Part shown: positions 42,637 to 52,832 of the stretch, one piece after another
Layout of the letters: each line of letters starts with the position of its first letter
How positions within the stretch are numbered: the first letter of the stretch is position 1
DNA from: an uncultured Acidobacteriota bacterium
GTDB lineage: Bacteria > Acidobacteriota > Blastocatellia > RBC074
Length of the DNA: 64,000 nucleotides
Assembly (NCBI GenBank): GCA_902825875.1
Contig: CADECP010000009.1
Span: forward strand, 45,950-109,949
Direction: 5' to 3'
Program-made: the position numbers and the translations under genes
The notes under the pieces: generated by a model
What the model was told of the DNA's origin: nothing
What the model saw: the letters and a program-made list of their open reading frames with translations, nothing else
Databases searched by the model: none

Positions 42637-45087
42637 ATGGAAACAGTAAAAATAACAATCAACGGACAGGAAATGACCGCGCCGAAAGGCGAATTGCTGA
42701 TCGAAGCGTGCGAAATGAACGGCGTTTACTTGCCGCGCTTCTGTCATCATCGCGGACTGACGCCGCAGGCTTCGTGCCGCATGTGCGTGGTGCGCGTGGA
42801 CAATCCGAAAATTCCCAAGCTGCAAACTGCCTGCACCATGCCCGTGACTGACGGAATGATCGTCACAACGGAATCCAAAGAAGTCGAAGAGACTCGCACG
42901 GCGATGATCGAATTCCTGCTGTCTAACCATCCGGTGGATTGTCCCGTGTGCGACCGCGCAGGCGAGTGCGAGTTGCAGGATCAAACTTACGGCTTTGGCG
43001 AAGACCGCATTCGTTCGCAGTACGACGACAAGGAAAATTATCTGGAACGCCAGATTTCGCCATTCATTTACAACGACCCGCAACGCTGCGTCACCTGCAA
43101 ACGCTGCACTCGCGTTTGCGAAGAGTGGATGGACGAAAACGCGATCACGACCGTCAATCGCGGCTCAGCGACTTTGATTAGTGCTTTTGGCGGTTGGGTG
43201 GAATGTTCCGATTGCGGCAATTGCGTTGATGTTTGCCCGACGGGAACGCTGCTGCACGTGCCGTACAAATACGTCGCGCGCCCCTGGGATTTGAAACAGA
43301 CGCCGACCGTCTGCAATTTCTGTTCGGATGGTTGTTCGACACTGGCTGGAACTCGCAGCGAAAAATTGATTCGCGCGGTTGCCCGTGATGGCCGAGGCCG
43401 CACAGCCGGAGGCATCAATCACGATTTTCTGTGTTCGCTTGGACGGTACACTGTGGATTTTGTCCACAGCAAAAAGCGCATTGACCGCCCAATGATTCGT
43501 CGCGGAGATCATCTGGTTCCGACGACCTGGGACGATGCGCTCAGTTTTGCCGCTAAACGGCTTGGCGAAATCAAAGCGCAACACGGTGGACAGAGTTTGG
43601 GCGTTATCAGTGCGGCGCGGCTGCTGAATGAAGATCAGCGCGCGTTGCTGCGGTTTGCCAATGAAGTTCTGGAAACCAAACACGCCGATTATTATCACGA
43701 CGACGACGAATGCGATCTGCCTTCGTTTTTCCGCTACGGTTCGCCGACCATTGCCACACAGGAACACATTCAAAACGCCGACACGATTTTGCTGATCGGC
43801 TCTGACCCGAACGAAGAAAATCCGCTGACGGCGTTTTCGATTCGCTGGGCAGTTCGCCAAAAAGCCGCTCGGTTGTTGATCGTCAACTCCGTTGCTTCGC
43901 GTCTGGAGCGACAAGCGAATGTGGCTGTTCGTGTCCGACAGGGAAGCGAAAGCGCGATTGTTCAAGCTCTGCTGGATGAATCGAAACTGGCCGACGCCGC
44001 CGACGCGATGGGCGCAAATGCAGACGACATCCGAACGATTCGCAGAGTCGTTCAGGAAAGCGAAAAGGTCGTGGTTATTTTCGGCGACGAATTGCGCGGA
44101 GCGGCTGCCGAATCGCTGGCGCTGCTGGAAGAAGCTTTGGCCGCGCCAAGCGCAGAAGCCGCTGACGCCGCGAAGAAGGCTTACATTGACGCACTGCAAC
44201 GTCAGGTCAAATCGTCCAACTCCACGCAGAAACCTTCGATCAACGAAAACCCGTTCACTTACATCGTTGAACGTCCGACGCTGGAAGTCGGCGCTTCGCC
44301 CGTTCGCACCGAAACCAAGTTTTCATTCGTGCCGCTGGTTCGATACTCGAACTCGATGGGCGCGGGAGCGATGGGAATTGCCAGCGGATTGACCGGTGGC
44401 ATGTCGGCTCAGGCGATGCTGAACGGAGCAGGCGGAGGCATCAAGGCTCTGCTGATTGCTGGTGAAGACATGGTCAGCAAAGCCAATGGCGATGCCAGTC
44501 TGGTTAAATCGCAACTTGGCAAGCTCGACTTTCTGGTCGTGCAGGATATGTTCCTGACCGAAACCACAGAACACGCCGATGTGGTTTTTCCTGTGACCAG
44601 CTTTGCCGAAGCGCAAGGCACGCAAATCAACAACGGCATGCAAATCCAGTTTGTCCGTCGCGCTATTCCGCCGGTTGGACAGGCGCGACCTGATTGGATG
44701 GTCGTCGCTCAATTGGCCAAGATGATGGGCGTGGATTTGGGTTATCAAGGCCAACTCAAGAACGTGTTCAAGGAGATTGCCGATAACTTGCCGAGCTTCG
44801 ATGGGTTGTCGCACAACCTGCTGGCCAACGAAGGCGCGACCCAGATCAAATTGACGGCCTTTGATGCCAGCAAGATCAATCGCGCCGATTTGGCCGAACG
44901 ACTGGCCGGACAGGTGGCGAAAATCAATCGCTCGGCGGCTGTGGATAAATCGGAAATGACGGCTCAGGCCGGTTCGCGGCTGAAACAGCGTTATGTGCAG
45001 ATCACGCGGCATTCCGAAATGCTGACGCCCAAGCTGCCGCAAACAGCCGAAGGTGAAACTGCCAAAGTTTTGATGTTCCCGGCGTAA
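42637..45087 (+). CDS. nuoG: NADH-quinone oxidoreductase subunit G
   Basis: An 816-residue iron-sulfur subunit. Residues 1-80 hold a 2Fe-2S domain (LPRFCHHRG, ASCRMCVV, LQTACTMPV), then a His/Cys cluster motif (CPVCDRAGECELQDQTYGFG), two 4Fe-4S motifs (CVTCKRCTRVCEEW, CSDCGNCVDVCPTG) and VCNFCSDGCSTLAG for the N7-type cluster, followed by a molybdopterin-oxidoreductase-like domain without obvious cofactor use. Full length. The accessory insert lies just upstream; its promoter needs may be met by read-through or the insert itself. Confidence 0.95.
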   Translation: METVKITINGQEMTAPKGELLIEACEMNGVYLPRFCHHRGLTPQASCRMCVVRVDNPKIPKLQTACTMPVTDGMIVTTESKEVEETRTAMIEFLLSNHPVDCPVCDRAGECELQDQTYGFGEDRIRSQYDDKENYLERQISPFIYNDPQRCVTCKRCTRVCEEWMDENAITTVNRGSATLISAFGGWVECSDCGNCVDVCPTGTLLHVPYKYVARPWDLKQTPTVCNFCSDGCSTLAGTRSEKLIRAVARDGRGRTAGGINHDFLCSLGRYTVDFVHSKKRIDRPMIRRGDHLVPTTWDDALSFAAKRLGEIKAQHGGQSLGVISAARLLNEDQRALLRFANEVLETKHADYYHDDDECDLPSFFRYGSPTIATQEHIQNADTILLIGSDPNEENPLTAFSIRWAVRQKAARLLIVNSVASRLERQANVAVRVRQGSESAIVQALLDESKLADAADAMGANADDIRTIRRVVQESEKVVVIFGDELRGAAAESLALLEEALAAPSAEAADAAKKAYIDALQRQVKSSNSTQKPSINENPFTYIVERPTLEVGASPVRTETKFSFVPLVRYSNSMGAGAMGIASGLTGGMSAQAMLNGAGGGIKALLIAGEDMVSKANGDASLVKSQLGKLDFLVVQDMFLTETTEHADVVFPVTSFAEAQGTQINNGMQIQFVRRAIPPVGQARPDWMVVAQLAKMMGVDLGYQGQLKNVFKEIADNLPSFDGLSHNLLANEGATQIKLTAFDASKINRADLAERLAGQVAKINRSAAVDKSEMTAQAGSRLKQRYVQITRHSEMLTPKLPQTAEGETAKVLMFPA

Positions 45088-45144
45088 GCGATTCGTCGCC
45101 AAATAACGGTTGCCCTCTGTGGGCTGAACTACCTACGAAATCAA

Positions 45145-46299
45145 ATGTCATCGCTGATTAACTCAATTGATTTTCCCTACGTGCTTGGGGCGCTGATCAA
45201 AGTCGTGATTTTCTGGATCACTATCATGATTATCTGCGCTTATGCGGTGTATGCCGAACGCCGGGTGCTGGCCGTGATTCAAAACCGGCTGGGACCGAAC
45301 CGCGTCGGCTGGCAAGGTTTGCTGCAACCGTTCGCCGATCTGATCAAGTTCATCTTCAAAGAAGACATCATTCCAATGTCGGTCAATCGCGCGCTGTATG
45401 TTTGTGCGCCGATTATTTCGCTGGTCCCGGCGATGATGGTTTTGATCGTTTATCCGTTCGGCCCGGACAATTTGCCGTTGCCCGGCGGAGAGTTTTTGAC
45501 GCAAACCATCAACGATCTGACGACGAAACTCGGTTTGGGGTGGAACGTGGATTTGCGGTCGGTCAATTTGCACGTCACACATTTCAATGTCGGCATCTTG
45601 TACATCTTTGCGATGACCGGCTTGGGAGTGTACGGAATCGTCGTTGCCGGTTGGGCGTCGAATTCTAAATACAGCTTGCTCGGCGGACTGCGTTCGTCGG
45701 CGCAAATGGTTAGCTACGAACTCGGACTTTCGTTGTCTGTGGTGGCGGTGCTGCTGATGGCTGGCACGCTCGACCTGACCGAAATCGTTCGGCAGCAATC
45801 GGGTTGGGGCGGAATGCGCTGGAACATCTTCGGCGGAACTTCTGCCGGCGAAGGCCTGAAAAGTCTGGCGATGGCAATCCCGGCGATCATCGCGTTTTTC
45901 ATTTATCTGATCAGCGCAATTGCCGAAACCAACCGCGTGCCGTTCGATTTGCCCGAAGCCGAAACCGAACTGGTGGCCGGATTCCACACCGAATACAGCG
46001 CCTTGAAGTTCGCCCTGTTTTTCATCGCCGAGTACGTCAATATGACTACGGTTTCGGTGCTGGCGACTTCGCTGTTTCTGGGCGGATGGAACGGACCGTT
46101 TATCAATGTTTTTCCCTGGCTGGGGCCGATTTACTTTCTGGGCAAAGTTTTCTTCTTCCTGTTTTTGTACATCTGGTTGCGCGGAACGTTGCCTAGGTTG
46201 CGTTACGACCAATTGATGAACTTCGGCTGGAAGTTTTTGTTGCCTGCGGCACTGTTCAATATCGCGCTGGCCGCGACCATTGCAGTGCTGGTTTACTAA
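45145..46299 (+). CDS. nuoH: NADH-quinone oxidoreductase subunit H
   Basis: A 384-residue membrane subunit with about eight helices that forms the quinone entry site. Conserved: VYAERRVLAVIQNRLGPNRV near the N-terminus, SAIAETNRVPFDLPEAETEL and AGFHTEYSALKFALFFIAEY. The next gene is nuoJ: the usual nuoI, which would encode the two 4Fe-4S clusters joining H to the peripheral arm, is absent. Confidence 0.96.
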   Translation: MSSLINSIDFPYVLGALIKVVIFWITIMIICAYAVYAERRVLAVIQNRLGPNRVGWQGLLQPFADLIKFIFKEDIIPMSVNRALYVCAPIISLVPAMMVLIVYPFGPDNLPLPGGEFLTQTINDLTTKLGLGWNVDLRSVNLHVTHFNVGILYIFAMTGLGVYGIVVAGWASNSKYSLLGGLRSSAQMVSYELGLSLSVVAVLLMAGTLDLTEIVRQQSGWGGMRWNIFGGTSAGEGLKSLAMAIPAIIAFFIYLISAIAETNRVPFDLPEAETELVAGFHTEYSALKFALFFIAEYVNMTTVSVLATSLFLGGWNGPFINVFPWLGPIYFLGKVFFFLFLYIWLRGTLPRLRYDQLMNFGWKFLLPAALFNIALAATIAVLVY

Positions 46300-46330
46300 G
46301 CCCTCTTTCACAGTCGGGCTACTGACTCAA

Positions 46331-46933
46331 ATGGAACAATTCGCTCAAATCCAAGTTTCGCATCTTTTCTTTCTGGCGTTTGCTTCGCTGGCTGTAGTGG
46401 CCGCGTTTAACGTCATTTTGCAGCGCAATCCGATTTACAGCGCCATCGGGCTGATTGTCGTGATGTGCTCTTTGGCCGGACTGTTTCTGACCTTGTCGGC
46501 GGAATTCATCGCCGCGATTCAGATCATCGTTTACGCCGGAGCGATCATGGTCTTGTTCGTCTTTGTCATTATGTTGCTGAACATCCGCGAAGAAGACGCC
46601 AAAGCCGACCGGCAAAAATACCTGAAGTTTCTGGCCGTGCCGTTGTTTCTGGCTCTGATCGGCGTGGTGATGGCTGCGCTGAAAACCATAGGCAATCCGG
46701 CGGCTTCGTCCAATGTGCCCGGCACGGTCGAAAACGTTGCCGAAGGGATGTTCACAAATTACTTGCTGCCGTTTGAAGCCACATCGGTGTTGATCCTGAT
46801 GGCGATTGTGGGTTCGATGTTTCTGGCGCGGCGCGAAAGCGCGGAAGACACCAACGAAATTGAAACGGCGCTGAACGCCGCCAATCAGCCGACGGCTGTC
46901 GAAGAAAGTTCCGAAGAGGAGGTTCACGCCTAA
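46331..46933 (+). CDS. nuoJ: NADH-quinone oxidoreductase subunit J
   Basis: A 200-residue membrane subunit with five helices; [20 protein letters not shown]-type core seen as [23 protein letters not shown] 46331 gives the expected N-terminus ([19 protein letters not shown]); the in-frame upstream ATG at 46280 lies inside nuoH. It has an acidic C-terminal tail ([10 protein letters not shown]), and GAGGAGG there serves nuoK. Confidence 0.93.
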   Translation: MEQFAQIQVSHLFFLAFASLAVVAAFNVILQRNPIYSAIGLIVVMCSLAGLFLTLSAEFIAAIQIIVYAGAIMVLFVFVIMLLNIREEDAKADRQKYLKFLAVPLFLALIGVVMAALKTIGNPAASSNVPGTVENVAEGMFTNYLLPFEATSVLILMAIVGSMFLARRESAEDTNEIETALNAANQPTAVEESSEEEVHA

Positions 46934-46935
46934 AA

Positions 46936-47238
46936 ATGGTTCCGCTTTCCTGGTATCTGGCGCTGAGCGCCGTGTTGTTCACCATTGGCGTCGCTGGCGT
47001 ACTGATTCAACGCAACGCCATAGTTTTGTTTATGTGCATCGAGTTGATGCTGAATTCGGTCAACCTGACGCTGGTCGCGTTTTCGCGCTTTTTGGGCGAT
47101 GTGACCGGACAATTGTTCGTCTTCATCGTGATGGTCGTCGCCGCTGCCGAAGCCGCAGTTGGGTTGGCCATCATCATCGCGCTGTTTAGAACGCGCGAAA
47201 CGCTCAATGTGGACGAAGCAGATTTACTCAAGCTTTAG
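46936..47238 (+). CDS. nuoK: NADH-quinone oxidoreductase subunit K
   Basis: A 100-residue membrane subunit with three helices, typical length; contains the conserved glutamates of the proton path in [18 protein letters not shown] and [18 protein letters not shown]. It starts 2 nt after the nuoJ stop. Confidence 0.95.
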   Translation: MVPLSWYLALSAVLFTIGVAGVLIQRNAIVLFMCIELMLNSVNLTLVAFSRFLGDVTGQLFVFIVMVVAAAEAAVGLAIIIALFRTRETLNVDEADLLKL

Positions 47239-47312
47239 GGGATAGGAGTTGGGAGATAGGAGATGGCGAAAGCGCTATCCCAACTCCCGCCTCCCGACCA
47301 CCAACTCCTGGT
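47239..47312. repeat. Heptamer-repeat hairpin between nuoK and nuoL
   Basis: Left units GGGATAG, GAGTTGG, GAGATAG and GAGATGG; right units CCAACTC, CCGCCTC, CCGACCA and CCAACTC. The left arm contains GGAG/AGGAG strings that could act as a ribosome site, and the loop holds an ATG (47263) in frame with nuoL. Confidence 0.85.
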
Positions 47313-47316
47313 TCTT

Positions 47317-49422
47317 ATGCTTAAATGGATCACCCTTGCGCCGCTGATTGGCGCGATCATCAACGGATTGTTCGGCAAACGGCTAGGCGAAAAAGTCGTC
47401 GGCGCGATTGCCTGCGGCTCGGTTGCCGTGTCAGCCGTGCTGGCATTTTTGTCGTTCAATCAACTGATACACGCTCCTAAAGACGCCAACGATGTTCGCC
47501 GCATCACCGAACATTTCTTCACCTGGATTTCGGTCGGCAATTTCCAGGCCGATTTCGCCTATCTGCTCGATCCGCTGTCTGGCATTTACATTTTGTTCAT
47601 TACAGGCGTCGGCTTGCTGATTCACATTTATGCGGTCGGTTACATGCACGGCGACCCGGGTTTTTACAGGTTCTTCGCTTACTTGAACCTGTTTATGTTC
47701 ATGATGCTGACGCTGGTGCTGGGCGATAACCTGTTGCTGCTGTTCGTCGGTTGGGAAGGCGTCGGATTGTGTTCGTACCTGCTGATCGGCTTTTTCACGA
47801 AATGGAATGTCGCGGGCGATGCGTCGAAAAAGGCCTTCATCGTCAACCGCATCGGCGATTTCGGATTTATGATCGCCACGTTTTTGGTCTTCACTACCTT
47901 TGGCACGATCAGCTTTGTCACTAAAAACATAGGCGGCCACGAAGTCGCCAGCTTCCTGACGCAAGTGTCTGCTCCGACCATTGCGGCTGGCGGAGTGCTG
48001 ACGGCAATCGCATTGTTGCTGTTTGTCGGCGCGACCGGCAAATCCGCGCAAATTCCGTTGTTCGTCTGGTTGCCGGACGCGATGGCTGGGCCAACCCCTG
48101 TGTCGGCATTGATCCACGCGGCGACGATGGTCACGGCAGGTGTGTACCTGACTGCGCGTTGCAGCGCAGTGGTGGTGAAATCTCCAACCGCGATGACGGT
48201 CATTGCCATCATCGGAGCCGCAACGGCAATTTTTGCCGCGACGATTGGCCTGGCGCAGAACGACATCAAAAAGGTTTTGGCTTATTCGACGGTTTCGCAG
48301 CTTGGTTATATGTTTCTGGCTTGCGGAGTTGGGGCGTTTGCGGCTGGAATCTTCCACGTAATGACGCACGCCTTCTTCAAGGCGCTGCTGTTCCTTGGCG
48401 CAGGCTCCGTAATTCACGGCGCGCACGATGAACAAGACATGCGAAAAATGGGCGGATTTCGGAAATACATGCCGTTCACCTTCGGCACTATGTTCGTTGG
48501 TTGGCTGGCAATTTCCGGCTTTCCGCTGCTGTCCGGCTTTTTCAGCAAGGACGAAATTTTGTGGAAGACCTGGTCAACGGAAGCTTTGCCTCATGTTTGG
48601 GGCTTTCCGCTGAGCAAAATCCTGTGGGGAATTGCCGCTCTGACCGCATTGCTGACGGCGATTTATATGACCCGCATGATGGTCATGACTTTCTGGGGCG
48701 AAGAACGCTTTGGCAAATCACACGGTGACGATCACGGCCACGCTTCGCACGGTCACGACGATCACGGACATGGACATGGCAAACCGCATGAGTCCGGTTG
48801 GTTGATGGTTGGGCCGCTGGTTGTGTTGGCAGTGCTTTCGCTGTTTGGTGGATTCGTCGGAGTTCCCGCTGCAATGGGCGGGTCGAACCATTTCGAACAT
48901 TTCCTGGAACCGGTGATTGCTCACGCTCAGCCGCACGGCGCAGCCGCTGCTCACGCTCCGGCTGCTGGCGATGCTCACGGAGCCGCTCCCGCTGAACAAC
49001 ATGCCGCGACGACTGCCGCTCCTGCCGTTAAAGTGGAAGAACATCACGACACGACAACCGAACTCGCTCTGGCCGGATTTTCGATTCTGCTGGGACTTAT
49101 TGGCATTGGTGTTGGTTTTGCAGTGTTCGGCAAAAATCCGCTCAAACCTATGCCGAAGCTCCTGGAAGACAAATATAAAATTGACGAGCTTTACGATGAA
49201 GTCGTCGTCCATCCGATTGAAACGCTTTCACGCGAAGGTCTGTGGAAGATCGTTGACGTGAAAATCATTGACGGCGTGGTCAACGGAACCGCGAAGTTGT
49301 TCGGGGGTGTTTCCGGCGTGTTGCGTTACACGCAAACGGGTTTTGCGCGAAATTACGCCGCAGTGATTTTGGTCGGCGCTATCGCCATCATTGGGTATTT
49401 CGGATACATCGCTTTGCGTTAA
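47317..49422 (+). CDS. nuoL: NADH-quinone oxidoreductase subunit L
   Basis: A 701-residue antiporter-like proton-pumping subunit with a long C-terminal lateral-helix region. Conserved: LLFVGWEGVGLCSYLLIGFF, HAATMVTAGVYLTAR and GATGKSAQIPLFVWLPDAMA. Two His-rich loops are unusual: one near residue 468 (SHGDDHGHASHGHDDHGHGH) and an Ala/His-rich one near 540-580. ATG 47317 gives a normal N-terminus (MLKWITLAPLIGAIINGLFG); ATG 47263 would add 18 repeat-coded residues but has GGGAG upstream, so the start is not certain. Confidence 0.94.
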   Translation: MLKWITLAPLIGAIINGLFGKRLGEKVVGAIACGSVAVSAVLAFLSFNQLIHAPKDANDVRRITEHFFTWISVGNFQADFAYLLDPLSGIYILFITGVGLLIHIYAVGYMHGDPGFYRFFAYLNLFMFMMLTLVLGDNLLLLFVGWEGVGLCSYLLIGFFTKWNVAGDASKKAFIVNRIGDFGFMIATFLVFTTFGTISFVTKNIGGHEVASFLTQVSAPTIAAGGVLTAIALLLFVGATGKSAQIPLFVWLPDAMAGPTPVSALIHAATMVTAGVYLTARCSAVVVKSPTAMTVIAIIGAATAIFAATIGLAQNDIKKVLAYSTVSQLGYMFLACGVGAFAAGIFHVMTHAFFKALLFLGAGSVIHGAHDEQDMRKMGGFRKYMPFTFGTMFVGWLAISGFPLLSGFFSKDEILWKTWSTEALPHVWGFPLSKILWGIAALTALLTAIYMTRMMVMTFWGEERFGKSHGDDHGHASHGHDDHGHGHGKPHESGWLMVGPLVVLAVLSLFGGFVGVPAAMGGSNHFEHFLEPVIAHAQPHGAAAAHAPAAGDAHGAAPAEQHAATTAAPAVKVEEHHDTTTELALAGFSILLGLIGIGVGFAVFGKNPLKPMPKLLEDKYKIDELYDEVVVHPIETLSREGLWKIVDVKIIDGVVNGTAKLFGGVSGVLRYTQTGFARNYAAVILVGAIAIIGYFGYIALR

Positions 49423-49430
49423 GCCGGAGC

Positions 49431-49476
49431 GCGGACGAAAACGTCCGCTAACTGGCACGCGGACGTTTTCGTCCGC
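49431..49476. repeat. Double hairpin between nuoL and nuoM
   Basis: GCGGACGAAAACGTCCGC (49431-49448) and GCGGACGTTTTCGTCCGC (49459-49476) are each self-complementary and are also exact reverse complements of each other, so either two small hairpins or one long one can form. Confidence 0.85.
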
Positions 49477-49489
49477 CCTACACTGACTT

Positions 49490-51037
<1,548 letters not shown>

Positions 51038-51046
51038 GTAGGAAAC

Positions 51047-51129
51047 AGACAGGATTCACAAGATGAACAAGATCGGAGCATCAAACTCTGTTTTGGTTTT
51101 CATCTTGTTGAATCTTGTAAATCCTGTCT
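51047..51129. repeat. Dispersed inverted repeat, family C copy 2
   Basis: AGACAGGATTCACAAGATGA on the left and GAATCTTGTAAATCCTGTCT on the right are complementary. Same family as 18270-18341. Lies between nuoM and nuoN. Confidence 0.8.
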
Positions 51130-51159
51130 AAAAAGTTTTCGGGTTGATTCGGAATAACA

Positions 51160-52659
51160 ATGCAACTCACTTCTCTAAATTTGAATTACGCAGCAATCGC
51201 GCCGGAATCCATTGTGTCAGTGGCGGCGGTGGTGATTATGCTGGTGGATGCGTTTTCCAAAAAAGGCGCTCGCAAAATTAACGCCGGAATCACACTGGTC
51301 AGTTTGGTGCTGGCGCTGATTGCTGTTTTCGGACTGAACTCGGCTGGGCGAGGCAGCTATTTTTCCGGGATGATCGTCGTTGATCCGATTCGCGTGTTCT
51401 TTTCGGTGACGATTTTGATTGTTTCGATTGCCGTGACCTTGCTGGCCAGCCAGTTTTTGCGCGACGAAGCCTTGCCGCCAGGCGAATTCTTTGCGCTGAT
51501 TTTGTTCGCCACTGCCGGAATGCTGCTGCTGGCCGGAGCGGGCGATCTGGTGACGGTCTTTTTGGGACTGGAAATCGCTTCGATCACGACTTATGTCATG
51601 GCAGGTTATCGCCGTTATGACACGCGCGCCAGCGAATCTTCGTTGAAATACTTTCTGCTCGGTTCGTTCGCCACGGCGTTTTTGCTGTATGGCATGTCGC
51701 TGGTTTATGGAGCGACAGCGACGACCAATCTGACTGCCATCAATCAGGCGATTGCCGAAGGCAAAGTTCAGTTTCCCGCGTTGTTGATGATTGGCGCGGC
51801 ATTGATGCTGGTCGGTTTCGGATTCAAGATTGCCAGCGCGCCGTTTCATCTGTGGACGCCAGACGTTTACGAAGGCGCTCCGACCATTGTCACGGGCTTT
51901 ATGGGAACGGCTCCGAAAGTGGCGGTGTTCGCGGCGTTTCTGCACACTTTTGCCGAAGGCTTCAACGCTGGCGGGCCGCTCGGTTCTCAACTGCATCACG
52001 TTTGGGTGACGGCGGTGGCGATCATTGCCGCGTTGACGATGACCATCGGCAACATCGTTGCGCTGTCGCAAAAGAACATCAAACGAATGTTGGCGTATTC
52101 GTCCATTGCACACGCCGGTTACGCGCTGGTTGGATTCGTTACCAGCGAAGCTGCGCCGGTTGGGTTTTACCTGCTGGTCTATTCGCTGATGAGCGTCGGC
52201 GCGTTTGCCGTGATTCAGTTGCTGGCTCGCGCTGGCGATCAAAAGGTCGAAGCGGCAGATTATGCAGGCATTGGATTCCAAACTCCGGCCTTGAGTTTTT
52301 CGCTGGCGATTTTCCTGTTCAGTTTGGCGGGCATTCCGCCGACTGCCGGGTTCATGAGCAAGTTCTTCATCTTCAAATCGGCTTGGGATGGCGCGCCAAC
52401 TTTGCGTTGGCTGGTCGTCGTAGCAGTCATCAACAGCATCATCTCGGTGTATTACTACCTGTACCCGATTGTGGTGATGTTCTTCCGCCCGCTGGCTCCG
52501 GGTTTCGTCAAACCTCGCGTCAGCACAATGACGGCTGTGGCTTTGGCGCTGGCGCTGATTGGAACACTTTATTTGGGAATCCTGCCGAATCGCGTGATGA
52601 GTTCAATAGGACGTTCCGGTACTGCGAATACGGCGCTGGTTCAACCGGCGAGCAAGTAA
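51160..52659 (+). CDS. nuoN: NADH-quinone oxidoreductase subunit N
   Basis: A 499-residue antiporter-like membrane subunit, last gene of the operon. Conserved: LVTVFLGLEIASITTYVMAG, KIASAPFHLWTPDVYEGAPT and KRMLAYSSIAHAGYALVGFV, and FLFSLAGIPPTAGFMSKFFI. Normal length. A terminator follows 23 bp later. Confidence 0.95.
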   Translation: MQLTSLNLNYAAIAPESIVSVAAVVIMLVDAFSKKGARKINAGITLVSLVLALIAVFGLNSAGRGSYFSGMIVVDPIRVFFSVTILIVSIAVTLLASQFLRDEALPPGEFFALILFATAGMLLLAGAGDLVTVFLGLEIASITTYVMAGYRRYDTRASESSLKYFLLGSFATAFLLYGMSLVYGATATTNLTAINQAIAEGKVQFPALLMIGAALMLVGFGFKIASAPFHLWTPDVYEGAPTIVTGFMGTAPKVAVFAAFLHTFAEGFNAGGPLGSQLHHVWVTAVAIIAALTMTIGNIVALSQKNIKRMLAYSSIAHAGYALVGFVTSEAAPVGFYLLVYSLMSVGAFAVIQLLARAGDQKVEAADYAGIGFQTPALSFSLAIFLFSLAGIPPTAGFMSKFFIFKSAWDGAPTLRWLVVVAVINSIISVYYYLYPIVVMFFRPLAPGFVKPRVSTMTAVALALALIGTLYLGILPNRVMSSIGRSGTANTALVQPASK

Positions 52660-52682
52660 ACTGATCTACAGCTTCAAATCAA

Positions 52683-52715
52683 AAGAGCGCGGCGAAGTCA
52701 CTTTGCCGCGCTCTT
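52683..52715 (+). terminator. Terminator of the nuo operon
   Basis: AAGAGCGCGGC (52683-52693) pairs with GCCGCGCTCTT (52705-52715), with an inner AAGT/ACTT match. Only a weak T-rich tail follows. Confidence 0.75.
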
Positions 52716-52745
52716 GGTTCTTAAGGAAAACATTCGCCAATTCTT

Positions 52746-52827
52746 CGTCGCGTAGCGACGGCTGATATTAGCGCGGCGTTTCAACGCCGGGTGCGAACAG
52801 GAAATGATCCGCGTCGCGTAGCGACGC
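52746..52827. repeat. Cluster of three short hairpins (family D, locus 2)
   Basis: CGTCGCGTAGCGACG (52746-52760), CGGCGTTTCAACGCCG (52774-52789) and GCGTCGCGTAGCGACGC (52811-52827). Same kinds of units as at 19132-19213, ending 5 bp before the stop of the minus-strand PHP gene. Confidence 0.85.
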
Positions 52828-52832
52828 CTGAG

